DNA from: Ancylobacter pratisalsi
GTDB taxonomy: Bacteria; Pseudomonadota; Alphaproteobacteria; Rhizobiales; Xanthobacteraceae
Direction: 5' to 3'
DNA: 64,000 bases
Assembly: GCF_010669125.1 (NCBI RefSeq)
Contig: NZ_CP048630.1
Span: 2,554,001 to 2,618,000, forward strand
The translations under genes and the position numbers were made by a program. Shown here piece after piece: positions 54,957 to 64,000 of this stretch. How positions within the stretch are numbered: the stretch's first letter is position 1; each line of letters starts with the position of its first letter. The notes beneath the pieces were generated by a model. The model searched no databases. It was not told where the DNA came from and saw only the letters and a program-made list of their open reading frames with translations.

Positions 54957-55544
54957 TCAGTAGATGCCCGGCACGAGGCGGGCGGTGCGGGCACTGTAGA
55001 CACGGTACTCCTCCCCGAACGTGTCGAGCATCATCGCTTCTTCCCGGCCGATGCGGAAGGCATAGAGGATACCAAAGCCGATGAGGCCGGACGGGCCGGC
55101 GATGAGGTTCGGCACGAGCACGACCTGCGCCAGCGCCCAGAGGAAGAAGGCCGAGTACATCGGGTGCCGCACATAGCGGTAGACGCCTTCGGTGATGAGC
55201 TTGTGGGTGTCCTTGATTTCCAGCGTCACGGACCAGTTCTTGCCGAGATCCTGGTGGGTGCGCCGGAACAGCCAGAGCGCCGCTGCGAACAGCAGCGTAC
55301 CCAGCGCCAGCTGCACGGGCGAATAGGGGTAGTTGTAGCGATCGAACAGCTTCGATGTCGCCCAGAGCAGCGGGATGATGCCAAGGCCGAGGGTCGAGCA
55401 CGACAGCAGGATGAGCTCGCGCACACGGTGGCGGGCGTCGACCACGCGCTCGCGCTTCACCTTGCGTTCAAACGGCAGGCGGATGACGTACCAGCCGATC
55501 ACGCCGATGGCCCAGATGATCTTGGCGGCGACAAGGAGATTCAT
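54957..55544 (-). CDS. ICMT/PEMT-family membrane methyltransferase
   Basis: 195 residues, five hydrophobic segments. SAM-binding motif GVYRYVRHPMYSAFFLW plus IGREEAMMLDTFGEEYRVY near the C-terminus. Substrate may be an isoprenoid or lipid head group. Its start overlaps the stop of the following upstream hydrolase gene by 4 nt, so both are translated together. Confidence 0.88.
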   Translation of the reverse strand: MNLLVAAKIIWAIGVIGWYVIRLPFERKVKRERVVDARHRVRELILLSCSTLGLGIIPLLWATSKLFDRYNYPYSPVQLALGTLLFAAALWLFRRTHQDLGKNWSVTLEIKDTHKLITEGVYRYVRHPMYSAFFLWALAQVVLVPNLIAGPSGLIGFGILYAFRIGREEAMMLDTFGEEYRVYSARTARLVPGIY

Positions 55545-56824
55545 GGAGTGTCCATCATTGAAGCGAGAAGGGCGCCCTTGTCCGAGAACAGGCCGACAGG
55601 CCCTTCCATACGGGACGCGAGCTCGGCGAACGGCACCGGGCCGAGGGCGAACATGAAGTAGTCGTAGGAGGCGGGTCGCTCATTGGCCAGCAGGAACTGG
55701 TAGTGAATCCGCATGATCTGCCAGCGCAGCCGGCGCAGTTTCTCCGGCGTCAGCATCTGCTTGATATTGGCATTGCGCAGCAGGGGCTGGACGGTCGCGA
55801 CCGGGTCGAAATCGGCGCGGGCCAGCGTGACGGGATGGAATTTGTAGAAATTGATGGCGTCGTGGCGGGCCTGATACTCGACCCAGCCGAGGCCCTCCGT
55901 CGTCGCCACCCGGCGCGCGGCGGCGCGCACCTTGTGGCCCTTGGGATGAAGCGCGAGCTTGGGAATGGTCGCGCCGCAGGTGAGCAGGCGCAGCCGCGGC
56001 CCCAGCGTTGCAAGGGCGGGCTCCTGGTCGAGCGCCCGGTTGATCACGTCCAGCATCAGCGTGGCGCCGAGGCTGTGGCCCACCAGCAGGACTTCGTCGT
56101 GCGCACCTGAACGCATGACGTCGACCAGCAGGTCGGCGAAGCGCTTCATCCGCTCATCAACCTGTGGCGTACGGTCGTGCAGGTAGTGATGGGCAAGATC
56201 CCAGTCGTCCAGCGCCTGATGCAGGCGCCAGTCACGTCCCGGCCGGTGGAACAGGGCAAAGAACACGCCGATACCCACAACAACCGCCATGAGGAGCGGC
56301 AGCGGTGCCGCCAGCACCGAACCGGCAAGGGCGAAGGCGAGCCAACCCCCGAGGACACCCGCCACCGCAAAGAGCGCGACGATGGCGAAGGGAAAGGCGA
56401 AGAAAAACCAGTAGCGCGGGCTCGCCTTGATGTAGCGCCGTGCCGTGCCGCTTATGAGAACCTCCCAGAGGCCCCTGAAGCCGCCTATGAGCCGGCGCGG
56501 ATCGGCGCGCTTGTCCAAGGCCACAATGATGTCGTCCCAGCGCAGGATGCGGTAGTCGGTCCGCATGTGCCAATTGGGTCCGCGCGTGGATACCTCCCAA
56601 CGCGCCGCCGGGTCGGTCTCGTCATCGAGACGCGGGGAAACCTCCACCTGCGCATGCCACAGCGCGGCGAAGCGGCCGGCCTGATAGGCAAACCGGTCAT
56701 GATGGTAGTCCATGTCGGTCGGGTCGTGACCGGGCAGGAACATCACGAGGCGCCGACCGCCATCGCCGCCGGTTGCCACGTCCTGCTCCGCTGTCTCGGC
56801 GTCGTCGGGGCGCACGTCCATCAT
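55541..56824 (-). CDS. Membrane-anchored alpha/beta hydrolase, unknown substrate
   Basis: 427 residues. An N-terminal soluble part, two TM helices (about 140-190, WFFFAFPFAIVALFAVAG and on), then a lipase-like domain with VLLVGHSLGATLMLDVINRAL, whose GHSLG is the nucleophile elbow. The arrangement, serine hydrolase split around a membrane anchor, is not one I can name. Translationally coupled to the methyltransferase gene, hinting at lipid or isoprenoid processing. Confidence 0.8.
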   Translation of the reverse strand: MMDVRPDDAETAEQDVATGGDGGRRLVMFLPGHDPTDMDYHHDRFAYQAGRFAALWHAQVEVSPRLDDETDPAARWEVSTRGPNWHMRTDYRILRWDDIIVALDKRADPRRLIGGFRGLWEVLISGTARRYIKASPRYWFFFAFPFAIVALFAVAGVLGGWLAFALAGSVLAAPLPLLMAVVVGIGVFFALFHRPGRDWRLHQALDDWDLAHHYLHDRTPQVDERMKRFADLLVDVMRSGAHDEVLLVGHSLGATLMLDVINRALDQEPALATLGPRLRLLTCGATIPKLALHPKGHKVRAAARRVATTEGLGWVEYQARHDAINFYKFHPVTLARADFDPVATVQPLLRNANIKQMLTPEKLRRLRWQIMRIHYQFLLANERPASYDYFMFALGPVPFAELASRMEGPVGLFSDKGALLASMMDTP

Positions 56825-57051
56825 GCGGCGGTTCTAAACAATGCGGGCACGAGAGGCCAACAATTGTGCGTGCCTGAACTCCGGTCTCCACATTCTCATG
56901 TGCCGCGCTTGCCAACGGTTTCCGTGGCCTGCACCGGGGGCCGGCAGGGTGGGCGCGCGTTGCGCCGCGAGGGACGTTTGTGTATGCGATTGAATTTCGT
57001 CCACGGCACCGTATTTGCCTGAAGACCGACGTGACGTGACCGGAGACGTAA

Positions 57052-58995
57052 TTGACCCGTCCCACCACCCCGCTGCTCGACGCGATCCGTGAACCCGCCG
57101 ACCTGCGTCGACTGTCCGATGAGAGGTTGGTCGAGCTCGCCGCGGAGCTGCGCGAGGAGACCATCGATGCCGTCTCCGTGACCGGAGGGCACCTCGGTGC
57201 CGGGCTCGGCGTGGTGGAATTGACCGTCGCGCTGCATCACGTGTTCGACACGCCGTATGACCGGCTGATCTGGGATGTCGGACATCAGTGCTATCCGCAC
57301 AAGATCCTCACGGGACGCCGCGAGCGCATCCGCACGCTGCGGATGGGAGAAGGCCTCTCCGGCTTCACCAATCGCGCCGAGAGCGAATTCGATCCTTTCG
57401 GTGCCGGTCATTCCTCGACCTCGATTTCCGCCGGTCTTGGCATGGCGGTGGCGCGCGACCTTGATGCCGCGCGCGACCCCGAGGCGAAGCGGCGCAATGT
57501 GGTGTGCGTGATCGGCGACGGGGCGATGTCCGCCGGCATGGCCTATGAGGCGATGAACAATGCCGGGGCGATGGATTCGCGCCTGATCGTGATTCTCAAC
57601 GACAACGACATGTCGATCGCCCCGCCCGTGGGCGCGATGTCGGCCTATCTCGCCCGCCTCATTTCCGGACGGACCTATCGCTCCCTGCGTGAGACCGCCA
57701 AGCAGCTCGCGGGAAACCTGCCGAAGTTCTTCGGCCGTCAGGCGGCACGCGCTGAGGAGTTTGCTCGCGGGTTCTGGACCGGGGGCACGCTGTTCGAGGA
57801 ACTCGGCTTCTACTATGTCGGGCCGATCGATGGGCATAATCTCGATCACCTGCTGCCCGTGCTGCGTAACGTGCGCGACACCGAGACCGGGCCCATACTG
57901 GTTCACGTCGTCACCCAGAAGGGCAAGGGCTACCCGCCGGCCGAAGAATCCGCCGACAAGTATCACGGTGTCCAGCGCTTCGACGTCGCCACCGGCACGC
58001 AGAAGAAGGCGGTCTCCAACGCGCCGACCTACACCAGCGTCTTCGCCGAGAGCCTGATCGAGGAAGCGCGGCACGACGACAAGATCGTCGCCATCAATGC
58101 CGCTATGCCGGCGGGCACCGGGCTTGATCTGTTCGCCCGCGCCTTCCCGGAACGCTCGTTCGATGTCGGCATCGCCGAGCAGCACGCGGTCACCTTCGCG
58201 GCGGGGCTGGCGACCGAGGGCTACAAGCCGTTCTGCGCCATCTACTCCACCTTCCTGCAGCGCGCCTACGACCAGATCGTCCATGACGTTGCCATCCAGC
58301 GCCTGCCGGTGCGCTTCGCCATCGACCGTGCCGGGCTCGTGGGGGCGGATGGGGCGACGCATGTCGGGGCCTTCGACGTGCCGATGCTGGCCTGCCTGCC
58401 GGGCATGGTGGTGATGGCTCCCGCCGACGAGGCGGAGCTCATGCACATGGTGGCGACCGCCTCCGCCTATGACGAGGGCCCGATCGCCTTCCGCTATCCG
58501 CGGGGCGAGGGTGTCGGCGTGGAGCGCCCGGTGCGCGGCACACCGCTTGAGATCGGGCGCGGGCGGATCGTTCGCGAAGGGTCCAAGGTCGCGTTGCTGT
58601 CGCTTGGCACGCGGCTCGCGCCGTGCCTTGACGCGGCTGAGCAACTCGCCGGCTTCGGCCTGTCGACCACGGTTGCGGATGCGCGCTTCGCCAAGCCGCT
58701 GGACCGTGACCTCATCCTGCGGCTGGCGCGCGAGCACGAGGTGCTCGTGACCGTCGAGGAGGGCGCCTTGGGTGGCTTTGGCGCGCATGTGCTCTCCTTG
58801 CTGGCCGAAGCGGGGGCGCTTGATCGCGGCCTCAAGGTGCGGACGCTTCACCTGCCGGACCGCTTCATCGAGCACGACACTCCCGCGGCCCAGCTTCATG
58901 ATGCGGGCCTCGATGCCGGCGGTATCGTGCGCGGGGTCTTTGGTGCGCTGGGACGTGGCGAGGACGCGGCGGCCTACGCGCTTGTGCGCGGCTGA
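57052..58995 (+). CDS. dxs: 1-deoxy-D-xylulose-5-phosphate synthase
   Basis: 647 residues, thiamine diphosphate enzyme at the start of the MEP isoprenoid pathway (pyruvate + glyceraldehyde-3-P). The N-terminal domain has [14 protein letters not shown] and the ThDP motif [18 protein letters not shown]; the transketolase domain has [14 protein letters not shown]. The TTG start is preceded by GGAG. tlyA follows after 19 nt. Confidence 0.97.
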   Translation: MTRPTTPLLDAIREPADLRRLSDERLVELAAELREETIDAVSVTGGHLGAGLGVVELTVALHHVFDTPYDRLIWDVGHQCYPHKILTGRRERIRTLRMGEGLSGFTNRAESEFDPFGAGHSSTSISAGLGMAVARDLDAARDPEAKRRNVVCVIGDGAMSAGMAYEAMNNAGAMDSRLIVILNDNDMSIAPPVGAMSAYLARLISGRTYRSLRETAKQLAGNLPKFFGRQAARAEEFARGFWTGGTLFEELGFYYVGPIDGHNLDHLLPVLRNVRDTETGPILVHVVTQKGKGYPPAEESADKYHGVQRFDVATGTQKKAVSNAPTYTSVFAESLIEEARHDDKIVAINAAMPAGTGLDLFARAFPERSFDVGIAEQHAVTFAAGLATEGYKPFCAIYSTFLQRAYDQIVHDVAIQRLPVRFAIDRAGLVGADGATHVGAFDVPMLACLPGMVVMAPADEAELMHMVATASAYDEGPIAFRYPRGEGVGVERPVRGTPLEIGRGRIVREGSKVALLSLGTRLAPCLDAAEQLAGFGLSTTVADARFAKPLDRDLILRLAREHEVLVTVEEGALGGFGAHVLSLLAEAGALDRGLKVRTLHLPDRFIEHDTPAAQLHDAGLDAGGIVRGVFGALGRGEDAAAYALVRG

Positions 58996-59014
58996 GCCGC
59001 CGCGGAGAGCGACG

Positions 59015-59806
59015 ATGATCGCTGACGACGACGTTTCGGCGCCCCCCGCGCCTGCCTCGCCCATCGGGCGCCAGCGCGCTGACCGGGTGCTGGTGCAGCG
59101 TAACATCTTTGACAGCCGCGCCCGCGCCCAGGCGGCCATTGCCGCCGGACTGGTGACCGCCGATGGGCGCCGTATCGCGAAACCTTCCGACCTGATCAGC
59201 ACGGAGGCGGTCATCGACGCCCGTGAGGCCTATGAATGGGTGTCGCGGGCCGGCCTCAAGCTTGAGGCCGCGCTGGACGCCGCCGGTATTGATGTTTCCG
59301 GCTTCGAGGGGCTGGATGTCGGGGCCTCGACCGGCGGGTTTACTGAGGTGCTGCTCGCGCGCGGCGCCCGGCGTGTGCACGCGGTGGATGTGGGACGCGA
59401 TCAGCTTCATGCGCGTTTGCGGTCCGACACGCGGGTGGTCTCGCTCGAGGCGACGGACATTCGCGGGTTGACGGTGGGCGAGGTGCCGCCTGCGGATATC
59501 GTTACCATCGATGTCAGTTTCATCGCGCTCGGTCAGGTTTTGCCCGCCGCGCTTTCCCATGCCGCGCCGCGGGCGATGCTGGCGGCGCTGGTGAAGCCGC
59601 AGTTCGAAGTGGGGCGCGACAAGCTCTCCAAAGGCGGGATCGTCAAAGACGGGGTGGCGCGCCAGGAAGCGGTGGACCGCGTCGAAGCAAGCCTTGCCGG
59701 TCTCTGTTGGAAGGTGACGCATCGCCTTGCCTCGCCGATAGTCGGGGGCGACGGCAATGAGGAATTCCTTCTGGTCGCCCGGCGGGCGGGAGAAATGCCG
59801 AAATGA
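59015..59806 (+). CDS. tlyA: TlyA-family rRNA 2'-O-methyltransferase
   Basis: 263 residues. S4 RNA-binding domain ([20 protein letters not shown]) then a FtsJ-like Rossmann domain with [16 protein letters not shown] and [11 protein letters not shown]. Bacterial TlyA methylates 16S and/or 23S rRNA. GGAGAG precedes the ATG. It overlaps the next gene by 4 nt (ATGA), giving a dxs-tlyA-rlmD operon. Confidence 0.92.
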   Translation: MIADDDVSAPPAPASPIGRQRADRVLVQRNIFDSRARAQAAIAAGLVTADGRRIAKPSDLISTEAVIDAREAYEWVSRAGLKLEAALDAAGIDVSGFEGLDVGASTGGFTEVLLARGARRVHAVDVGRDQLHARLRSDTRVVSLEATDIRGLTVGEVPPADIVTIDVSFIALGQVLPAALSHAAPRAMLAALVKPQFEVGRDKLSKGGIVKDGVARQEAVDRVEASLAGLCWKVTHRLASPIVGGDGNEEFLLVARRAGEMPK

Positions 59807-61071
59807 CCGCCTCCTCGCTCGCAGACCGTCTCACCGTCACCATTGATCGTCTGGGGCATCGCGGCGATGCCATCGCGGTCACGGAGGATGGGCCGGTTTA
59901 CGTGCCTCTGGCGCTGGCGGGCGAGACGGTCGAGATCGAGCGGGTCGGCGATCGCGGGCGACTGCTGGGCGTGATCGATCCCAGCCCGGAGCGTCGTGAT
60001 CCCATCTGCCCTCACGTCGGCCTGTGCGGGGGCTGCGCATTCCAGCATTGGCGCCGCGAACCCTATGAGGCCTGGAAGCGGGCTCTCGTGGTCGACGCGC
60101 TGGCACGGGTCGGTCTCGCACCCGACGTCGCCGCGCTGGTGCCCGCTCATGGAGAGGGGCGCCGGCGGGCGACCTTCCATGCGCGCAGCCCCGGAGGCGC
60201 GGCGAAAGGGGGACGGGACATCCTTGCCGTCGGTTTTGCCGGACGGCGGAGCCATGCCATCGTTGCGATAGACGCCTGCCCCATTCTCTCGCCGTCGATG
60301 GCCGGCGCGCTGCCGGCGGCCTGGGCCGTCGCTCAGGTGCTGGCGCCGCTGGCAAAGCCGCTCGACCTGCAGGTGACGGCGACCGACACCGGCCTCGACA
60401 TGGATGTGCGCGGGAGCGGACCATTGAAGCCGGCGCGCGTTGCGGCGCTGGCCGAGGTCGCGGGTACACTGGGACTTGCGCGCCTGTCACGTCATGGCGA
60501 GCTGGTTCTACAGCGTGAACCGCCGATGGTCGCGATGGGGCGCGTGCGGGTGCCGCTTCCGCCGGGTGCGTTTCTGCAGGCGACGGCCGAGGGCGAAGTC
60601 CGTCTCTCCTCTCTCGTTAGGGAAGCGACACGCGGACAGGGACGGATTGCGGATCTGTTCAGCGGTGTGGGCACCTTCGCGCTGCGACTTGCGGAAGAGT
60701 CGCGGGTCCGCGCCTACGAGGGATCGGCGTCGGCGGTGGAGGCGCTTCAGCGCGCCGTGCGCGGTGCGATGGGGCTCAAGCCGGTGACTGCGGAGACGAG
60801 GGACCTGTTCCGGCGCCCGCTGCTGCCTGTCGAACTCAAGGAGTTCGACGCTGTGGTGTTCGACCCGCCGCGCCAGGGGGCGGAGGCGCAGGTCCGCCAG
60901 CTGGCCGCCAGCAAGGTGCCGCTGGTGGTCGGCGTCTCGTGCGATCCGACGACCTTCGCCCGGGACGCGCATATTCTGTGCGAGGGTGGGTACAGGCTGG
61001 AGAGTGTGACGCCGGTCGATCAGTTCCTCTATTCGGCTCATATAGAGCTGGTCGGCGTATTCCGCCGCTGA
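59803..61071 (+). CDS. RNA (uracil-C5) methyltransferase, RlmD/TrmA family
   Basis: 422 residues. N-terminal TRAM domain, Fe-S cysteines in [14 protein letters not shown] plus one further Cys (DACPIL), SAM motif [13 protein letters not shown] and the catalytic Cys in [10 protein letters not shown]. RlmD, RlmC and TrmA paralogues are alike; the rRNA U1939 enzyme is the default guess. Directly coupled to tlyA, so both modify RNA. The RBS lies inside tlyA. Confidence 0.9.
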   Translation: MTASSLADRLTVTIDRLGHRGDAIAVTEDGPVYVPLALAGETVEIERVGDRGRLLGVIDPSPERRDPICPHVGLCGGCAFQHWRREPYEAWKRALVVDALARVGLAPDVAALVPAHGEGRRRATFHARSPGGAAKGGRDILAVGFAGRRSHAIVAIDACPILSPSMAGALPAAWAVAQVLAPLAKPLDLQVTATDTGLDMDVRGSGPLKPARVAALAEVAGTLGLARLSRHGELVLQREPPMVAMGRVRVPLPPGAFLQATAEGEVRLSSLVREATRGQGRIADLFSGVGTFALRLAEESRVRAYEGSASAVEALQRAVRGAMGLKPVTAETRDLFRRPLLPVELKEFDAVVFDPPRQGAEAQVRQLAASKVPLVVGVSCDPTTFARDAHILCEGGYRLESVTPVDQFLYSAHIELVGVFRR

Positions 61072-61077
61072 GGGGCC

Positions 61078-61881
61078 TCAGTTGCCCCAGCGCTCCATCC
61101 ACATGCGCTCGCCGATGGTACAGGAGATGCGCGCTTCGCCCGCCGCCCGGTGCACCAGAGACTGCCGGGGCGGGGTGACGCCGGCGATTTCCAGCACCAG
61201 CTTGGTTTTGATGGCATCGGCGAATTCATGGGGACCGCGAACGGGGATGACGAAGGCGCCCGGCCCGCCGATGACGCAGTCCTCGTAATAGATGTCGAGC
61301 TGGCCGATATCGAGCATCGAGCCGGCGGGCTCCTTCAGCATCAAAGGCAGGCCATTGATCGTGATGCCACGCGAGACCAGCGAGTCGCGGGTGGGTTCCA
61401 CCATCGGTCCCTGATTGTTGGTGCCGTCTCCTGAAATGTCGATGACGCGGCGCAGGCCCCGTATGCCGTTATTCTCGATCAGGTCGGCACCGAAATCCAT
61501 CACACCGGAGATGGATGTGCGGTAGACGCGGCGCAGCGGAGCATCGCGAATGGCGCGCGCGAAAGCCTCAGCCTCTTCCCGTCCGCTGACAAAGGTCCAG
61601 TCGACCACGAGCTTCTGCTCATCGACGCCTGCCCATTCCACATAGGCAAGCGCCACGCGGCCGTTGGGTCCAAGCTTGAGTGCGTTGAGGAATTCGGACG
61701 AGGTGACGGCCTTCATGTAGCCCTCGCGCTGCAGGGCCAGCTCGTCCAGGTCCATCGAGTAGGAGACATCGACCGCGAGCACCAGCTCGACATCGACCCG
61801 TTCATCCGCCCGTGCGGGATAGCCCGCCAGCGTCGCTGCGAGCCATGCAAACACAACCAGGCAAAAGCGAACACACGACAT
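61078..61881 (-). CDS. DUF1194 secreted VWA-domain protein
   Basis: 267 residues with a signal peptide (about 1-25, ends GYPARA). The von Willebrand A domain has the metal-ion motif VDVSYSMD near residue 38-45 and the IDISGDGTNN segment typical of DUF1194. Function unknown; several cysteines near the C-terminus (EDCVIGG, ISCTIGERM) may form a disulfide in the periplasm. Convergent with the RNA methyltransferase gene, 6 nt apart. Confidence 0.9.
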   Translation of the reverse strand: MSCVRFCLVVFAWLAATLAGYPARADERVDVELVLAVDVSYSMDLDELALQREGYMKAVTSSEFLNALKLGPNGRVALAYVEWAGVDEQKLVVDWTFVSGREEAEAFARAIRDAPLRRVYRTSISGVMDFGADLIENNGIRGLRRVIDISGDGTNNQGPMVEPTRDSLVSRGITINGLPLMLKEPAGSMLDIGQLDIYYEDCVIGGPGAFVIPVRGPHEFADAIKTKLVLEIAGVTPPRQSLVHRAAGEARISCTIGERMWMERWGN

Positions 61882-62031
61882 CGCGACCTCCGTCGATGAC
61901 GGGACCTCGACGTGTCAGAGACGCGTCACAATGATCGTGACACGGCGAACCGGTGGCCAGAAGACGAAATTGCGAGCAACCTTCAGGCGCCGATGCCATT
62001 CATGTGACCGTCGTTACCCGGGTAGGCGTGC

Positions 62032-63336
62032 TCACGTGTCGAGCGTCTCGGTGCCCGTGATCTCGATGCCGAAGCCGGCCACGCCGACATAGGTCCGCGC
62101 GCGGGACGCCAGAAGCCTGATCGACGAAATCCCAAGGTCGCGCAGAATCTGGGCACCAAGACCGACCTCGCGCCAGTTCTCGTCGCGCAGTTTCGCACTT
62201 TCAGGCTGCTCCTCGCCACCGACAGCGGTCGCGGGAACGCCGGCCGTGCCGTCGCGCAGATAGATCAACACGCCACGTCCTTCGGCCTTGATCCGCTCAA
62301 GTGAGGCGCGGATCGCCTTGCCGCCGGTGAAAACGTCGCCGATGGGGTCGGCGCGATGGAGGCGAACCAGCACGTCGCGGCCCTCGCCGATCCTGCCGTG
62401 AACAAGCGCGATGTGGTTCACCGACTCGAAGGGCGTCACATAGGAGATGCCGTGCATGTCCCCGACGGCGGTCGGCGCGGTGAATTCGGCGGCACGCGAG
62501 ACCAGCTTCTCGCGGAGCTGGCGATAGGCGATCAGGTCGGCGACCGAGATGCGGGTCAGCTTGTGGGTCGCGGCGAATTCGTCGACCCGGGGGCCGCGCA
62601 TGACGGAGCCGTCATCATTCACCAACTCGCAGATGACGCCCACGGGCTCGAGATTGGCGAGGCGGCAAAGGTCCACGGCGGCTTCCGTATGGCCCGACCG
62701 CATCAGGACGCCACCTTCCCGCGCGATCAGCGGAAAGATGTGGCCGGGCCGCACGAAGTCGGTCGCGCCCGCATTCGGGTTCGCCATCGCACGCACAGTC
62801 GCGGTGCGGTCGTCGGCGGAAATGCCGGTGGTCGTGCCGTGCTTGTAGTCGACCGAAATGGTGAAGGCGGTCGAGTGCGGGGCGTCGTTGTCGGTCACCA
62901 TTGGGCTGAGGCGAAGCCGCTTCGCATGCTCCGCGGTAATCGGTGTGCAGACGATGCCCGAGGTGTGGCGGACGATGAAAGCGAGCTTTTCCGGCGTCGC
63001 GTGGACAGCGGCGACGATGATGTCGCCTTCGTTCTCGCGGTCGTCGTCATCGGTGACGACGAGCATGTCGCCGCGAGCAAAAGCCTCGATCGCCGCCTCG
63101 ACGCGGGACTGCAGATTGTCGGTCATGTACGTCACCTCTACGCCTTCTAGCCCGAGGAAGTCATTCGGCGTCACGGCCCCGCCCGTCGCGGCGGCGATCC
63201 TTGAACCCGCTTCTCGGGAGATCCAGGCCCGTTCGTCCTTGCACAGCGCGGTTATGCTTGCCGGCGACAGGCCCACGGACCGCGCGAACGCGCTACGGGT
63301 CGTGCCTGTCCTGGTGAGCCATTCCGCGAGTTTCAT
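62032..63336 (-). CDS. ribB: HTH-domain fusion to 3,4-dihydroxy-2-butanone-4-phosphate synthase (RibB)
   Basis: 434 residues from ATG 63336. Residues 1-65 look like a Cro/YdaS-type helix-turn-helix (TTRSAFARSVGLSPASITAL, VTPNDFLGLEG). From about 71 comes RibB: DDDDRENEGDIIVAA, TTTGISADDRTATV and RPGHIFPL, all active-site elements that form the 4-carbon precursor of riboflavin. The C-terminal GTP-cyclohydrolase-II-like domain has lost the zinc cysteines (GDVFTGGKAIRASLERI instead of the CDC pattern), so a separate RibA is expected. A strong internal ribosome site allows a second start at 63126 (364 residues). Confidence 0.88.
   Translation of the reverse strand: MKLAEWLTRTGTTRSAFARSVGLSPASITALCKDERAWISREAGSRIAAATGGAVTPNDFLGLEGVEVTYMTDNLQSRVEAAIEAFARGDMLVVTDDDDRENEGDIIVAAVHATPEKLAFIVRHTSGIVCTPITAEHAKRLRLSPMVTDNDAPHSTAFTISVDYKHGTTTGISADDRTATVRAMANPNAGATDFVRPGHIFPLIAREGGVLMRSGHTEAAVDLCRLANLEPVGVICELVNDDGSVMRGPRVDEFAATHKLTRISVADLIAYRQLREKLVSRAAEFTAPTAVGDMHGISYVTPFESVNHIALVHGRIGEGRDVLVRLHRADPIGDVFTGGKAIRASLERIKAEGRGVLIYLRDGTAGVPATAVGGEEQPESAKLRDENWREVGLGAQILRDLGISSIRLLASRARTYVGVAGFGIEITGTETLDT
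63133..63139 (-). promoter_or_regulatory. Internal Shine-Dalgarno inside the HTH-RibB frame
   Basis: AGAGGTG (minus strand) lies 6-7 nt ahead of an in-frame ATG (63126) that begins MTDNLQSRV, the normal RibB N-terminus. Initiation here would give standalone RibB without the DNA-binding part; the ATG at 63336 has only a weak GGG ahead of it. Confidence 0.6.
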
Positions 63337-63412
63337 CCCGGCATGGTAATTCGCAGCGCATTCGGTGGCAATGAAAGTCGAAGGCGATTTCAGCAATACT
63401 GAAATTGCATTC

Positions 63413-64000
63413 TCAGCGCGGGAGCGGCCATTGCGGAGGCGTGCCAAGCTGGGCGCGTGCGCGAAGGGCGTGGTCGGCGAGCACGCACGCCATCATTGCC
63501 TCGCCCACCGGCACCGCCCTTATGCCGACGCAAGGGTCGTGCCGGCCCTTGGTGACGATCTCGGCATCCTCGCCATATCGGGTCACCGTGCGACGCGGGG
63601 TAAGGATGGACGAGGTCGGCTTTACCGCAAAGCGGGCCACAATCGCCTGACCGGTGGAGATGCCGCCAAGAATGCCGCCGGCATGGTTGGAGAGGAAAAG
63701 GGGCTGGCCGTCATTTCCCATCCGCATCTCATCGGCATTGGCCTCGCCGGTGAGGGTGGCACTGGCGAAACCCTCACCGATCTCCACGCCTTTGACCGCG
63801 TTGATGCTCATGAAGGCGGCGGCGAGGTCGGCGTCGAGCTTGCCGTAGATCGGCGCGCCAAGGCCCGGGGGGACACCTTCGGCGACCACTTCGATGACGG
63901 CGCCCACGGACGAGCCGGATTTGCGGAGGCCGTCGAGATATTCCGCCATTTGCTGGGCCGCGTCGGCGTCAGGACAGAAGAAGGGGTTACGATCGACCTC
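63413..64000 (-). CDS. aroC: Chorismate synthase, 3' part (runs off window)
   Basis: C-terminal about 195 residues. NPFFCPD near the window edge, then [38 protein letters not shown] and the C-terminal [20 protein letters not shown], the chorismate synthase signature; it makes chorismate from EPSP using reduced flavin. The 5' end lies beyond base 64000. The ribB gene starts 76 nt after its stop on the same strand, consistent with an aroC-ribB linkage. Confidence 0.96.
   Translation of the reverse strand, partial: EVDRNPFFCPDADAAQQMAEYLDGLRKSGSSVGAVIEVVAEGVPPGLGAPIYGKLDADLAAAFMSINAVKGVEIGEGFASATLTGEANADEMRMGNDGQPLFLSNHAGGILGGISTGQAIVARFAVKPTSSILTPRRTVTRYGEDAEIVTKGRHDPCVGIRAVPVGEAMMACVLADHALRARAQLGTPPQWPLPR

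Noticed and set aside
62032..63412. FMN riboswitch ahead of ribB
   Set aside because: The gap to aroC is only 76 nt and holds no RFN-like conserved stem set.

Overview
The window looks like chromosomal DNA from a high-GC alphaproteobacterium of the order Hyphomicrobiales (Rhizobiales), probably Xanthobacteraceae-like (Ancylobacter/Starkeya/Xanthobacter neighbourhood; the genus is inference). The main clues are the rhizobial order pckA / chvI-chvG-hprK-EIIA-HPr / ahcY, a CcrM-type GANTC methyltransferase, an imuA-imuB-dnaE2 cassette behind a GAAC-N7-GAAC LexA box of alphaproteobacterial type, and an F0-only ATP synthase operon (atpI-B-E-F'-F). I see no rRNA, tRNA, insertion sequence, prophage or CRISPR array. 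Gene density is high and composition looks even, so most of the window reads as core genome.

Layout. 1-8.4 kb: a divergent PckA homologue and a HugZ-like gene face the ChvI/ChvG envelope-stress two-component system, HPr kinase, EIIA(Man) and HPr (a regulatory PTS with no permease visible here), then ahcY behind a perfect 20-bp operator. 8.4-17.3 kb: single genes (GNAT, ferredoxin-NADP reductase, VOC proteins, PAS-PAS-GGDEF cyclase, aldehyde dehydrogenase, ExoD, DUF983, MocR regulator). 17.3-23.4 kb: SOS mutagenesis cassette. 23.5-27.4 kb: ureohydrolase, and a SorC regulator with a SAF-domain dehydrogenase. 27.5-30.9 kb: OhrR/MarR and LysR regulators next to a ring-cleavage-type VOC dioxygenase and a carboxylesterase, resembling a quinone-detoxification module. 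30.9-34.95 kb: YpfJ peptidase, MoaB, glycosyltransferase, and an SplB-like radical SAM gene with its own SOS box. 34.95-35.4 kb: a gene-free gap holding a 16-bp tandem repeat. 35.4-46.9 kb: DsbA, DUF721, MutY, CsbD, CcrM, FUSC, an isoprenylcysteine-type methyltransferase, an EamA exporter with an Lrp regulator, and SMC. 47-50 kb: F0 operon with a clear promoter and terminator. 50.3-57 kb: SleB hydrolase, Sua5/TsaC, HDAC-family deacetylase, XseB, DUF1284, DUF1272, and a membrane methyltransferase/alpha-beta hydrolase pair. 57-64 kb: dxs, TlyA, RlmD-like methyltransferase, DUF1194, a helix-turn-helix-RibB fusion and the 3' part of aroC, which runs off the window.

The most unusual items are: the PckA homologue at the conserved locus, which keeps the nucleotide-binding loop but has lost several residues needed for oxaloacetate/PEP and Mn binding; the SOS-box-controlled radical SAM/VOC operon; the HTH-RibB fusion with a strong internal ribosome site; and the six-unit 16-bp repeat. 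All functional statements rest on reading protein motifs and context by eye; no database search was run.
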